This document shows, one piece after another, positions 9,239 to 18,891 of a DNA stretch of 64,000 nt. The position numbers were made by a program, and so were the translations under genes. The notes beneath the pieces are model-generated. The model searched no databases, was not told the origin of the DNA, and was given only the letters and a program-made list of their open reading frames with translations. Origin of the DNA: Rickettsia endosymbiont of Gonocerus acuteangulatus (GTDB taxonomy: Bacteria; Pseudomonadota; Alphaproteobacteria; Rickettsiales; Rickettsiaceae); contig NZ_OZ032147.1 in assembly GCF_964026435.1 (NCBI RefSeq), forward strand, positions 1,550,001 through 1,614,000, in the 5' to 3' direction. The first letter of the stretch is position 1. Every line of letters begins with the position of its first letter.

Positions 9239-9940
9239 TTAGTTAATTTTAACTGGGATCGGGACCATAATACTACTTTTATATCTTTTATTACTAGTAA
9301 AAAATGGCTTTTTCTGAACTTTATTATTACTGACTACAGCCTTATCTACTAAAATATCCTCACTATTATTTAAGTAACCATGCAATGAAGCTTTATAAAG
9401 TGCCATATTACTTGCTATTTTCACTACATCCTGTTTATATTTAAAACCCAAAGAATGAGTAGCGGAGTGATAATGTGCTATAGCTTTATGCCAATTTTTA
9501 AGCTGATCATATTTTGAACGTAGAAATTCTGCACCATAACGAACATTATTATTCGGCTCAAATGCCTGATCAAGAGAGTTAAAAGCTCCTAAATGATGTC
9601 TTAAATTAATCTGCATACATCCAACGTCGATGCTTTCACGCCCCCTTATAATTTCTTTTCTTACAAAATTTACTGCCTCTCTTTTAGTATTAAAGTGATA
9701 GCCTTTACCCTCAACATTAACAGTCCAAGGCCATACTACTCTAAGGTTACAAGTTTTATGTTTTTTACCTGATTCCTTTAAAGCAATTGAATGAAGTGTA
9801 TTAGACGGGATATTAAATTTTTTTTCAAAATAAGGGAAAAGTTTAGAACATTTTAAAGACTCAGCTATTTCAGGATCAGCAATAGCTATTGATGAAAAGA
9901 AGATATAAGGAATTGTGAAAATCAATAGCTTAACAAACAT
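9239..9940 (-). CDS. Lytic transglycosylase, VirB1/SLT-like
   Basis: The 233-residue exported protein has a signal peptide (about 1-22, ...IAIADPE) and one SLT fold. The catalytic Glu lies in SIALKESGKKHKTC. The segments VGCMQINLRHH, FEPNNNVRYGAEFLRSKYD and AIAHYHSATHSLG match the three conserved blocks of VirB1-type enzymes. These open peptidoglycan locally for secretion or envelope assembly. It heads a run of small secreted proteins on the same strand. It is distinct from slt at 2.95 kb, which is much longer. A dedicated secretion partner is not visible nearby. Confidence 0.85.
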   Translation of the reverse strand: MFVKLLIFTIPYIFFSSIAIADPEIAESLKCSKLFPYFEKKFNIPSNTLHSIALKESGKKHKTCNLRVVWPWTVNVEGKGYHFNTKREAVNFVRKEIIRGRESIDVGCMQINLRHHLGAFNSLDQAFEPNNNVRYGAEFLRSKYDQLKNWHKAIAHYHSATHSLGFKYKQDVVKIASNMALYKASLHGYLNNSEDILVDKAVVSNNKVQKKPFFTSNKRYKSSIMVPIPVKIN

Positions 9941-10324
9941 TTACCCTAAATTATTTCATTATTTTTGAATAAATTAACATAACATAACTTTTCTAATTAA
10001 GCAAGAAAAGTTATATTACAAAAGACTAAATAATTATTCTAGATTATTGATGCCTGTGTTGCTTTCTACTCCCCCTAAGGTTTTTAATACTTGTTCTAAT
10101 TCAGAAAATGGATTTGTTAATTCGACTTCAAGTATTTTTTTATTATTGCCTAAGGTTAATTCTGGCTGCTTATAAAATATCTCTTTACCTGATTCGGTAG
10201 GTTTTACAATATCAAATCTTACCTTAAATTCTAAACCCAATCTATATTCTTCGTCGCCACAAACTCTATAATCATTAACTATGATTTTAAATATTTCTGC
10301 TTTTGTTGGATCATTCTTAGTGGT

Positions 10325-11434
10325 CAAAACTTACGCTATGTTTGGTTCTAAATATCGTAAAGATGGAGAACGCAGCTGTTGTTGCATATAGTCATCTAAA
10401 AGCCCTAACTTTATTTGGTAAACCGTTTTACCGATTGTATTTGCAGTCCTTTTGAGAAATGCCCAAACTAAAAATGCCCAACTAATATGATTACGTTGAA
10501 TACGCTGTTTCCTGCATTGACAACGTTCTATCCCAGTAAGTTGCTTAATTTCTCTGTGCATGCTCTCAATTACCCATCGAAAGCCACACTCATCTTGTGC
10601 AGCTTTAGAAGATTTGTGAGTTTTGTTATTGGTAACAACATACTCAACTCTGTTGGTAGAAACAGTAAATTTAAACAAATTAACATGCTTATTTTTAGCA
10701 AAGCCTTTTATATGAATCTCTACTCCATGCCTGATCTCTTCATCTGAAAATGTCAACTCTTTTACAGCTTTATAAGGTTTAGAATCGTGTGTTTTACTAA
10801 CGTTTCTATTGGCTTTAATAGGGGCATAATAATATTTCCCCAGAGAGTCAACATGTTGCATAATTTTGTGTGTAGAATACCATGTGTCAAAAAGTACTGT
10901 TTGAAAAGGAATCTTCTTGCTATAAACAGCATTATTTAACATGTTTAATAGGTGTTCTAGTTTTGTTGCTCCATCATGATCAGGTGCAAAAATTCGATAA
11001 TCTATTACCCAAAACTTATTAATATCAGGGTTATAATATACCAGACTCACTACTCCTATACCTTTAGTAACTCTACCTGTAGCTCCACTGTACTACGATC
11101 TTGCAATTTCTATTTGCTTCGTATTCCTTTTATTTAAAACCGTATCATCAAATATTGTATATCCATTAGATGAAAAAATAACATCATTCTTGATGTGTTC
11201 CCATAACAAAGAAGGTGTATATTTTTCATTCCTTAAAAATCTATTAATAACATCATGACTACATTTCTTTGCATGTTCAGCGTAGTAGGTTAAACTATAA
11301 TTCTTTTGGCTAACTATTAAAAATTGACAATAATCTGTCCTATTAATTGGTATTGCTTGCAACTTTATCCTCTTTGACATGTTTAATTATTTTTACAATA
11401 ATTTATCACTTTTTTACTCATAGCGTAAGTTTTG
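10325..11434 (-). mobile_element. IS-A (IS701-like), complete copy with a nonsense mutation
   Basis: Full-length 1110-bp copy flanked by the 4-bp duplication tggt (10321-10324 and 11435-11438). The transposase has a CAG to TAG change at codon 96, which splits it into 11093-11380 (N-terminal) and 10331-11050 (C-terminal). The copy is therefore probably dependent on intact copies elsewhere for movement. Confidence 0.93.
10331..11380 (-). pseudogene. IS-A transposase with in-frame stop
   Basis: The reading frame is the same 349-codon frame as the intact copies, but ...EIARS is followed by TAG where intact copies have Gln. Everything downstream, including the second Asp and the Glu of the DDE triad, remains open but without its own normal start. 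Confidence 0.9.
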
Positions 11435-11732
11435 TGGTGTATAAATCTTGACCAAAATATTCTAATATTTCCTTTAACTTTTCTTTAACTTCTATAATAT
11501 TTTCTTTTGATTTTTCTTTAATCTGCTCTAATGATATTTGAATATCTTGAAATTTTTCTTTTCTGTTATCAATATTATTTTCATTGCTAGTAAGATCTAT
11601 AATTTCATTTATTATATCTAAATAAATTTGTAAATTTGGGCTTTTTATTGTTCGCTGTTACTTTTTTTAATATGCTAATTAAAGACTCTCTCACAGAATA
11701 TATCCTTTTTTAAATTAAGTTTAAATTTTAAT

Positions 11733-11747
11733 ACCACAAAATATGGT
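11733..11747. promoter_or_regulatory. Operator-like palindrome, site 1
   Basis: The site reads ACCACAAAATATGGT and sits within a 21-bp inverted repeat (aatacca, 7-bp centre, tggtatt; 11730-11750). It lies just downstream of the expected transcription start of the 11694 gene. Two closely matching sites occur at 13472 and 13544. This placement is typical of a repressor operator; the regulator is unknown. Confidence 0.6.
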
Positions 11748-11766
11748 ATTAATTTTTTGGAAATGC

Positions 11767-11795
11767 AATATATGAATATTATTAAGATTTGTCAA
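11767..11795 (-). promoter_or_regulatory. Sigma70-type promoter of the 10034-11694 gene
   Basis: On the minus strand there is TTGACA (11790-11795), a 17-bp spacer and TATATT (11767-11772). The predicted start of transcription is near 11760, which puts operator site 1 at about +13 to +27. Confidence 0.6.
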
Positions 11796-11845
11796 TAAAA
11801 TAGATGGGTTAAGAAAAATTTAGGAGTTTTTAAGACATAAAGAAA

Positions 11846-11889
11846 AATGCCATAATTTATCCTATAAAACAAAAGAAATTATGACATTT
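11846..11889 (-). terminator. Rho-independent-like terminator
   Basis: Read on the minus strand, the imperfect stem aaatgtcataattt / aaattatggcattt is followed by a T-rich run. It begins about 20 bp after the stop of the 11909-13431 pseudogene. Confidence 0.6.
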
Positions 11890-11908
11890 TAAATTTTAAA
11901 AGGTGAGT

Positions 11909-13431
11909 TTAAATTAAATAAGAAAAATCACCTAAAGCCTCGATTTCATCTCTAGTATGAGTATTCTCATATTCTATTGCAAAATTTTTCAATATCTGTT
12001 CTGATGCAACACTTGATTGCCCTCCAAAAAACTCCCCCAAATATTCCAAAGGATTTTTAGGAACATTTAACATAATTTTAGTTAAGGGATATCTTAAATC
12101 ATCAGATAAGCTTATATCAATAGCACGAATATCTGTTGTTAATGTGTTATATTTATTACAAACTTCTGAATCTTTAAAAAAACCTTTTTCTAAAATTGAA
12201 AGATTTCCATAATATTTAAGCAATTCTTTGGTAAGTTCTTTTGCTTCCGCTAAAAGATATTTTTTTGTGTCACCTGTTTCTAAAATAGTTTTTACAACGT
12301 CTGCATCTAATCCCATCTCTGTTAAATTCTTTAACTCCTCATTATAATTTTTTAATAATTCGTTGATACTATTAATCTTTCCTTTAACATCAAGCGGAGG
12401 ATTTTTTAGTATTAGCTCCTGATCCAGATTGTTGTGGATTTGTTTCTATATTATAACTTGCTGTTGCAGCAAGATTTTGTGCCCTAGTTGGTAAATATGT
12501 ATTAACTCTGAACATTAGGTTGAGAGTTAGTATTTTGAGGATTATTTATTATATCAGGAGCTATATTAACTAACCCTTTAAGATTACCACCTGATGCATG
12601 TACAATGTTGCTTACTTGAGTTAAAAAGTCCATAGCTGTTCTACCTTGAGCGTTAGAACTTTCTCCAGAACTTTGCACTCCCTAATTAATTAGCGTTGCC
12701 GATTGATCAATAGGCATACCTAAAATATCGTTTTCTACACTCGTAGCTCCTGCTTGTGCACTATCATTATTTGCTTCAGGTAGATTTTCGTGTTCCTGAA
12801 TTTCAAGGGTGTTAAATTGTACTCCTAATACCACAAATTCACTCTCTTCTACAAGTGCTTCATATTCTGCGTATGCTTTCATTACAGTTTGATATTTCTT
12901 ATGGGTATCGGGAATAGCAAATAAACCTTGTTCTTTTTTATCTGTTTCTTCTAATAATATATTAAATATTTTAGACTTGAGTGGATCATTTCGAGTTGCT
13001 TGTAAATTTTACGACATAAGATCTAATATCTTTTTACCACCTGTTATGTCTTGCTTACCATACCAGCCTCTACCTAAACTTAAGTAAGTTACTCCTTCCT
13101 CTTGAGCTTTTTCTAATATCACTGACAAGGTTTCCCATACGTGGCTAGCATTTCTACCTACTGCTTCCAATTTAAGAGCAACTTCTGTGAATTTAATAGG
13201 TAATGTATAAGGTATTGTCTTATTTATAGAATTAAATATAGATAAGCCTGTTCCCTTAACTGTAGGGTTAAAGTTTTTTACTGCTTTAGCAAATAATGGG
13301 CTATTTTCAACTATCTCAGGTAACTTTTGAAGAGCATCAAAACCCCCAAAGTCATTAAGACTCCATTCTTTATTATCTATAACAATTTTAAATAAATTTT
13401 CTTTAAGTTTATGAATTGAATATTGCTGCAT
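11909..13431 (-). pseudogene. Unknown accessory gene decayed by stops and frameshifts
   Basis: One frame begins at the ATG at 13429-13431 (MQQYSIHKLKENLF...). It meets TAA at 13009-13011 but stays coding beyond it (NLQATRNDPLKSKIFNIL...). It meets a second in-frame stop at 12682-12684 and continues coding (GVQSSGESSNAQGRTAMDFL...). A stop and shift near 12508 and another shift near 12405 lead into the last open part, which ends at 11909. The intact ancestor would have been about 505 residues. No known domain is recognised. A Gln/Ser/Asn-rich middle section separates charged N- and C-terminal parts. Its promoter, two operator-like sites and terminator are still present, which suggests recent decay. 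Confidence 0.65.
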
Positions 13432-13471
13432 ATTAAATACTCCATATGTTTATAAAGACGCGGTGACAAAA

Positions 13472-13486
13472 ACCATAAAATACGGT
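13472..13486. promoter_or_regulatory. Operator-like palindrome, site 2
   Basis: The site reads ACCATAAAATACGGT. It lies at about +15 to +29 relative to the predicted transcription start of the 13431 gene, the same position as site 1 relative to its own gene. Confidence 0.6.
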
Positions 13487-13507
13487 TTTATTAATTTTTG
13501 TAAATAT

Positions 13508-13538
13508 ATTATACTCTAAATTATTATATATATGTCAA
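13508..13538 (-). promoter_or_regulatory. Sigma70-type promoter of the 11909-13431 gene
   Basis: On the minus strand there is TTGACA (13533-13538), a 19-bp spacer and TATAAT (13508-13513). Operator sites 2 and 3 flank it on either side. Confidence 0.6.
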
Positions 13539-13543
13539 GAAAA

Positions 13544-13558
13544 ACCATAAAATATGGT
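13544..13558. promoter_or_regulatory. Operator-like palindrome, site 3
   Basis: The site ACCATAAAATATGGT is a perfect 6+3+6 palindrome. It sits just upstream of the -35 box of the minus-strand promoter and about 100 bp upstream of the plus-strand gene at 13660. It could therefore act on both divergent genes. Confidence 0.6.
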
Positions 13559-13659
13559 AACTTACTTTGTATTTTTATTACAAACTTTAAAAATAATTCA
13601 TTTTAGATTATTAATATTAATAAGTAGTAATTTATTTATAAAGGCATTTATGGTAGAAA

Positions 13660-14327
13660 ATGAAACTGAGCAACTATCTTCTAAATTATTTAATATCCTT
13701 TATAGATCCTCTAAAATATATCTTATCTAGAAACCAAGTTGCAATATCAAAATCAGAAAAAGAGTTTCTAAATCAAGCTATAAATTTAGGTATAAAAAAT
13801 AATTTTGATGAGTCTTATAAAGGAAATACAGGCTTTAAAGATGATAGTATAGTTAAAAACCTCAATAAAGAAGATAAAGCTATTACTAGTGAAATAGAAA
13901 AATTAGCTCAGAAATTTGTAAAAAATAATTCAAAAAATACTATAACAACAGAAGCAATGGAAAAATTATATGATGATACATTTCAAATAATGAAAGATAA
14001 AAAGCTGCTGACAGATCAACACATAGCAACTATTAAAAATGATAAAAGCTTTAAAGAGAGAATTAAAAATACTACAGAATTTATAAATAATGAAAACAAA
14101 TTTGATATATCAAGAACTTATAAAGTCTATTATAAATTAGCAAGATTTTGTAAAAAATCGGTTTTAAAGGGATAGCAAATGACCTTAAAGCAAAAATCGA
14201 TCCTAAAACATTAAATAAGATCAATAAATTTGAAAATGTACAAAATGTTACATCAGATATAAGAGAAGTATTGATGAATAATAGAAGCGGAAAAGAAGGA
14301 ATTCAAACAGCAAGCTTAATAAAATGA
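13660..14327 (+). pseudogene. Unknown Lys-rich accessory gene, frameshifted
   Basis: The first 171 codons (MKLSNYLLNYLISFIDPL...) are followed by a stop at 14173-14175. A one-base shift in the T/A run near 14150 restores ...KKIGFKGIANDLKAKIDPK... through to the stop at 14325-14327, giving about 222 residues. The N-terminus is hydrophobic for about 20 residues; the rest is Lys/Asn-rich and helical. The family is not recognised. It is divergent from the 11909-13431 gene and shares its operator-bearing intergenic region. Confidence 0.55.
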
Positions 14328-14401
14328 ATATAAAATTAGATATCCAACCAAAATTAAATACCAAACCAAAAAATCGCAAACAAGAAAGTGTTCAGAGATA
14401 A
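14324..14401 (+). CDS. Possible 25-residue peptide overlapping the preceding gene
   Basis: A short frame (MNIKLDIQPKLNTKPKNRKQ...) starts at an ATG that overlaps the restored stop of the previous gene (ATGA). That arrangement allows translational coupling. The sequence is strongly basic. It may be a remnant; there is no other support. Confidence 0.2.
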   Translation: MNIKLDIQPKLNTKPKNRKQESVQR

Positions 14402-14480
14402 TTGATTATATAAATTGGTAATTGACTGATTGGACAAAAAAGTTTATTATCACCTTAAGTTAAATATAGTCAGGACATGT

Positions 14481-14606
14481 ATGAAAGTCGTTAGTTCGTT
14501 AAAATCATTGAAAAAACGTGATAAAGATTGCCAAATCGTTAAAAGAAGAGGCAAAATTTTTGTAATAAATAAAAAGAATAAAAGATTTAAAGCAAAACAA
14601 GGTTAA
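14481..14606 (+). CDS. rpmJ: 50S ribosomal protein L36
   Basis: This 41-residue, highly basic protein starts [20 protein letters not shown] and continues with [22 protein letters not shown], the C-terminal form typical of L36. It lacks the full set of zinc-binding cysteines, so it is the zinc-independent (C-minus) type. It stands just upstream of the yebC gene, separated by 22 bp. It helps assemble the large ribosomal subunit. Confidence 0.92.
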   Translation: MKVVSSLKSLKKRDKDCQIVKRRGKIFVINKKNKRFKAKQG

Positions 14607-14628
14607 ATATTTTTAAAGTATAGATAAA

Positions 14629-15387
14629 ATGGCGGGACACTCAAAGTTTAAAAATATTCAGCATCGTAAAGGTGCTCAAGATAAGAAAAGAGCAAAAGTT
14701 TTTACAAAATTAATTCGTGAGATAGTTACCGCCCTCAAAGCTGGCTCTACAAACCCTGATAATAATCCACGTCTTAGAACCGCTTTAGCCACTGCCCGCA
14801 GCCAAAATCTTCCTAAAGAAAGAATTGATAAAGCTATTAATAGTGCTAATGATTCCGCTAATAATGAAAATTATACAGAAATTAGATATGAGGGTTATGC
14901 ACCAGGCGGTATTGCTATAATAGTTGAGGCTTTAACTGATAATAAAAATCGTACTGCTGCTGAGGTACGCTCTAGCTTTACTAAATATGGTGGTAATTTA
15001 GGCGAAACCGGTAGCGTTAATTTTTTATTCAAACATTGTGGTGTCATTCAATATCCTCTAGAAATTAGCTCAGCTGAAAACATTTTAGAAACTGCAATAG
15101 AAGCAGGAGCAGATGATATAGTCTCAGATGAAGTACTACATACTATATATACTGATATTGAAAATTTTTCTAAGGTCTTAGAATTTTTAACGGATAAATA
15201 TGGCACCGCTGAAGAAGCTTATATAGGATGGGTTCCTTTAAATACAATAATTATCGATGATAAAGAAAAAGCTAAAAAGCTTTTAAAGCTTGTTGATCTT
15301 TTGGAAGAAAGCGACGATGTGCAGAGAGTTTTTGGTAATTACGAATTATCAGATGAAATTTATGAAATTTTACAAGGTAGCGAATGA
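14629..15387 (+). CDS. yebC: YebC/PmpR-family protein (TACO1 homologue)
   Basis: The 252-residue protein opens with [18 protein letters not shown], the family signature, and contains YEGYAPGG and [13 protein letters not shown], both conserved. It is a three-domain family member. Homologues act as translation factors that relieve ribosome stalling at polyproline, or as DNA-binding regulators; which applies here is not shown by the sequence. It overlaps the next gene by 4 bp (ATGA), so the two are probably translated together. Length is normal and no lesion is present. Confidence 0.95.
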   Translation: MAGHSKFKNIQHRKGAQDKKRAKVFTKLIREIVTALKAGSTNPDNNPRLRTALATARSQNLPKERIDKAINSANDSANNENYTEIRYEGYAPGGIAIIVEALTDNKNRTAAEVRSSFTKYGGNLGETGSVNFLFKHCGVIQYPLEISSAENILETAIEAGADDIVSDEVLHTIYTDIENFSKVLEFLTDKYGTAEEAYIGWVPLNTIIIDDKEKAKKLLKLVDLLEESDDVQRVFGNYELSDEIYEILQGSE

Positions 15388-16118
15388 ATAATATTCAAAT
15401 AATTATTTTAGCAGCTGGCAAAGGCAGCAGAATGGAGTCTGATTTACCAAAAGTAATGCATAAAGTTGGCAGCGTTCCAATGCTTGAAACAGTATTAAAG
15501 AATTCACTTAAAGTAACTGATGATGTAGTTATAGTTTATTCAGAAGATTTGAAAAAATATTTGACACCTTATGAAAATATGTGTCGTTTTGCCCTGCAAA
15601 GAGAGCCTAAAGGTACAGCACATGCTACTCATGCAGCAATAGATTTAATTGATGAAAATAAAACTATCTTAGTGTTATATGGTGATCACCCACTTATTAC
15701 TCGAGAATTAATGAATGAATTAATAGAATATCTAAATTTTAGTAATGCTTCATTAGTAACATTATGTTTTGAAAGAGATGACCCCGCTTTTTATGGTAGA
15801 ATCTCCATAGATCAAAATGGTGAATTTTTGGAAATAATTGAATATAAAAATGCTACTGAGGAACAAAAGAAAATAAAACTTTGTAATTCCGGAATTATGG
15901 CATTTAATCCTGGAATTTTAAACGAATATCTACCTTTATTTGCTAATGATTCTAGAGATAATAAAGAAGTTTATTTAACAGAACTGGTAAAATTGTGTAA
16001 AGATAATGGAAAAAAAGTTTCTTATTTATTATCTGACAATCATGATTTAATTGTCGGTGTTAATACTAAAAATGAGCTTTTGGAAGCTAACAATATTTTT
16101 TCAAATAATAAACAATAG
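15384..16118 (+). CDS. GlmU-like nucleotidyltransferase, N-terminal domain only
   Basis: The 244-residue product begins with the sugar-nucleotidyltransferase signature [18 protein letters not shown] and has [16 protein letters not shown] and NSGIMAF as in the uridyltransferase domain of GlmU. It lacks the left-handed beta-helix acetyltransferase domain of full GlmU (normally about 450 residues). It would join a nucleoside triphosphate to a sugar phosphate, possibly UTP and GlcNAc-1-P for peptidoglycan precursors. The one-domain form ends naturally 30 bp before a tRNA, so it is probably not truncated. Confidence 0.8.
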   Translation: MNNIQIIILAAGKGSRMESDLPKVMHKVGSVPMLETVLKNSLKVTDDVVIVYSEDLKKYLTPYENMCRFALQREPKGTAHATHAAIDLIDENKTILVLYGDHPLITRELMNELIEYLNFSNASLVTLCFERDDPAFYGRISIDQNGEFLEIIEYKNATEEQKKIKLCNSGIMAFNPGILNEYLPLFANDSRDNKEVYLTELVKLCKDNGKKVSYLLSDNHDLIVGVNTKNELLEANNIFSNNKQ

Positions 16119-16145
16119 ATAATAAATTAAATACTTATTATTCAT

Positions 16146-16233
16146 GGATAGATGGCCGAGCGGTTTAAGGTGCACGCCTGGAAAGCGTGTTCACGGCAAC
16201 GTGTCGGGGGTTCGAATCCCCCTCTATCCGCCA
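16146..16233 (+). tRNA. tRNA-Ser (anticodon GGA)
   Basis: The acceptor stem GGATAGA pairs with TCTATCC. The anticodon loop in cctGGAaagc gives Ser UCC/UCU decoding. A long variable arm (tgttcacggcaacgtgtc) and a T arm (gggggttcgaatccccc) are present. The discriminator is G and CCA is encoded. Confidence 0.95.
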
Positions 16234-16304
16234 GCTAAAAATTAGAACTAACCAATATATATAATTAGCCCTTTTTCTCTTCTTTCTACTGTTATATATT
16301 TCTA

Positions 16305-16429
16305 CAAAACTTACGCTATGTTATAGCAAATATGCTAAAAACTCTTATTACACAGCAATGTTTTATAGTGAAGCACTTCATAATATCCCTTAATTCATGG
16401 GCATTATATCAAACATAGCGTAAGTTTTG
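16305..16429. mobile_element. MITE related to IS-A, subfamily 1 (125 bp)
   Basis: Ends in the IS-A terminal repeat caaaacttacgctatg on one side and catagcgtaagttttg on the other. No coding capacity. It is flanked by the duplication tcta (16301-16304 and 16430-16433), the same length as for IS-A. It is identical to the copy at 31512-31636, which is inverted. Confidence 0.85.
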
Positions 16430-16537
16430 TCTAAAAAAATTGGTAAACAAATATACAAAACTCTTCATTATTTTGAATCTCTATTCGATTATATTATTGA
16501 TCTAAATAAAAAATTTTAACCTCCAGTAAAAATTCCT

Positions 16538-16568
16538 ATTGACTTTTATATAAAAAGGTATAAGTTTT
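16538..16568 (+). promoter_or_regulatory. Conserved upstream element of the ProP-like genes
   Basis: The stretch ttgacttttatataaaaagg followed by tataagtt is nearly identical upstream of all three ProP-like genes in the window (also 42.35 kb minus strand and 58.95 kb). TTGACT fits a -35 box; the -10 box is best placed at taagtt or tataag. Conservation across diverged copies supports a promoter. Confidence 0.45.
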
Positions 16569-16596
16569 TTACAATTTAATTTTTTGTAAAGGATTT

Positions 16597-17174
16597 ATGC
16601 TTGGCTATACACGAGAACAAAAAAATTTAACAAGCGAACAAAAGGAAGCTGTAGGATTATTATCTATAGGTACATTTCTTGAATATTTTGATTTAATGAT
16701 TTATGTACATATGGCTGTACTTCTTAATGAGTTATTTTTTCCAAAAGCTGATACTAATACTGCCGCTATATATTCTGCTAGTGCTTTTTGCTCTACATTC
16801 GTTTTTAGACCTTTTGGGGCTTTAGTTTTCGGATGGATGGGTGATAAAATATGGGCGTAAATCTACAGTAATTGTAACTACAATTTTAATGGCTATTTCT
16901 TGTGCTATTATGGCAGGGTTACCTACTTATGCTCAAATAGGAGAATTACTGCTACTTGGATCGTTACTATATGTCGTATTATTCAAGGTATGTCATCTTT
17001 AGGTGAGTTAATAGGAGCAGAACTTTATCTTACAGAAATAATATCACCTCCTAAACAATATCCGATTGTAGCACTTGTTGCTTGTTTTTCAGTACTCGGA
17101 GGAGTCGCTGCACTAGAATTAGTATTATTAATTACTCATTTTGGACTTAGCTGGCGTATAGCTTTTTTCATAGG
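16597..17174 (+). pseudogene. proP: ProP-like MFS transporter, copy 1, frameshifted and cut by IS21
   Basis: The N-terminus MLGYTREQKNLT...LEYFDLMIYVHMAVLLNELFFP and FRPFGALVFGWMGDK match the ProP branch of the major facilitator superfamily (metabolite:proton symporters). A 2-bp insertion near 16848 breaks GDKIGRKST, and a second 2-bp insertion near 16943 breaks QIGITATW. Coding-like sequence continues to SWRIAFFIG, where the IS21-type element IS-G begins. Only about 190 of the usual 420 or so residues remain, so the transporter is dead. Substrate class (compatible solutes or dicarboxylates) cannot be told. Confidence 0.85.
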
Positions 17175-18147
17175 TGTTAGCAACGGAAGTAAAATGATAC
17201 AGAGCAACGGATAAAAATTGATATAGTATTAAAGTAATATCTTCTGAATAAGGAGGTAATGAATAATGATAATACTGGAGCAAATAATGGAAATAAAAAT
17301 ATTGAATAAACATGGTAAAAGCTTAAGAAGTATAGCAAGAGAAGTAGGTGCATCAGTAAATACAGTACGTAAATATTTAAAATATGATGGTTCCCCTAAA
17401 TATAAGGATAGGCCAAAGTTGGTAACAAAGCTTGCCCCATATAAAGACTACTTGAGTGACAGAATAAAATCAGCCCATCCTGTATCACTATCTGGTACTG
17501 TTTCAAGAGATAAAGGAGTTGGGTTACACAGGCGGGATGACCCAACTCAGGGATTATTTAAGGAGTATAAAGCCTGCAGCTAAACAGGAGGATATGATAA
17601 GATTTGAGACTGCTTCTGGCAAACAGATGCAAGTTGACTGGATAGAATTTCGTAAGGGGAAAAGTCCTCTATCAGCTTTTGTGGCTACATTAGGATTTAG
17701 TCGAGCAAGCTATGTAGAATTTGTTACTAATGAGAAGCTTGTAACATTAATAGAATGCCATAAGCGGGCAATAAAAGTAATCCCCGCCGCAAGCAGCGGG
17801 GTATTTTAGAAGAAAGCTAGCTGATGATCCTCATGCAGTTTCTGATATTCCTTGCCTTGGTTTTTTACGTATTTTCCTATCATATTCTCATTTCCATGCT
17901 TACCTACCGTACTCGTAAAATATCCATCAGTCCAAAATTCTCCACCCCATAATTGTTTCTTTACCTGTGGACACTGTCTAAATATTTGACGAGCTGTAAC
18001 ACTTTTAATTGTTGTTACTATTTTTGTTACGCTATAGGTTGGTACAGATTGTACCAAAAAATGGACATGATCTTCATCAACTGTCATTGTCAATTAAAAA
18101 GGGACCAGTAAATTGCACGAAAAAGGAACCACTATATTTAAAAATTT

Positions 18148-18891
18148 TTATGCCATATTACCTCCAGATTTATAGTTATTAATACGATAACTTTTACCTT
18201 TTATGTTTAGTATATGAGCATGATGTACCACTCGATCAATAATTGCATGAGTTAATACTTCATCAGCAAATATTTCATTCCATTTTTCAAAATCCTTGTT
18301 TGTGGTAATAATGGTAGATTTATTTTCATATCGTTTAGCAATAATATTAAAAAAGTCTTCTACTGAATGTTTTGGCAATTGCTTAAACCCGAGCTCATCA
18401 AGAATTAATAAATCAAACGATAGGAGTAATTTAACCTTTTTGTGATAACTATTATCTGCTCTTGCAATATGTAAATTATAAAGCATATCCGATACCGTAG
18501 TAAAATATACAGAGTATTCTCGTGTTAAAGCTTTTAATGCTAGCCCAATGGCAAGATGAGTTTTCCCAGTTCCTGAATCACCTATGAATATTACATTTCC
18601 CTTAGTATTAATATAATCACAAGTTGATAAATCACTTATTACTTTGGCATCAACACTTGGTTGGAAATTAAAATCAAAGTCTTCTAAATTTTTAGTTACC
18701 GGCAATTTAGCAGCACTTTTACGGCGACGGTAATTATTATCCTTACGGTTAGATTTTTCATCTTCACATAATAGTGATAGAAATTCTTTAAATCCTAGTT
18801 TATTATTTTGAGCATAAATAATCCTTTCATTTAAACTATTGACTATACCTGATAATCTAAAGCTTCGTAGGTCATTAAATAAGTTCTGCAT
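18148..18891 (-). CDS. istB: IstB-like ATPase of IS-D
   Basis: IstB is the AAA+ helper that selects targets for IS21 transposition. Walker A is GDSGTGKTHLAIGLA (near residue 108) and Walker B is LLILDELGF. The frame is open from 18903 with a TTG, but the ATG at 18889-18891 is preceded by GGAGG at the right distance and is the better start, giving 247 residues. It overlaps the end of istA. Confidence 0.93.
   Translation of the reverse strand: MQNLFNDLRSFRLSGIVNSLNERIIYAQNNKLGFKEFLSLLCEDEKSNRKDNNYRRRKSAAKLPVTKNLEDFDFNFQPSVDAKVISDLSTCDYINTKGNVIFIGDSGTGKTHLAIGLALKALTREYSVYFTTVSDMLYNLHIARADNSYHKKVKLLLSFDLLILDELGFKQLPKHSVEDFFNIIAKRYENKSTIITTNKDFEKWNEIFADEVLTHAIIDRVVHHAHILNIKGKSYRINNYKSGGNMA

Larger units (their letters stand above)
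10034..11694 (-). pseudogene. Unknown accessory gene, split by IS-A and frameshifted
   Basis: The downstream part (10034-10324) and upstream part (11435-11694) flank IS-A with the duplication tggt. Joining them restores ...DLYTTKNDPTKAEIF... in one frame. A second lesion is a one-base shift at an A5 run near 11637-11643. The probable start is GTG at 11692-11694, 19 bp after a purine-rich stretch. The restored protein is about 185 residues: a Lys/Glu coiled-coil-like N-terminal half and a beta-rich C-terminal half. The segment KNDPTKAEIFKII resembles RNDPLKSKIFNIL in the gene at 11909-13431, and both genes have the same promoter and operator arrangement, so they belong to one family. Confidence 0.65.
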
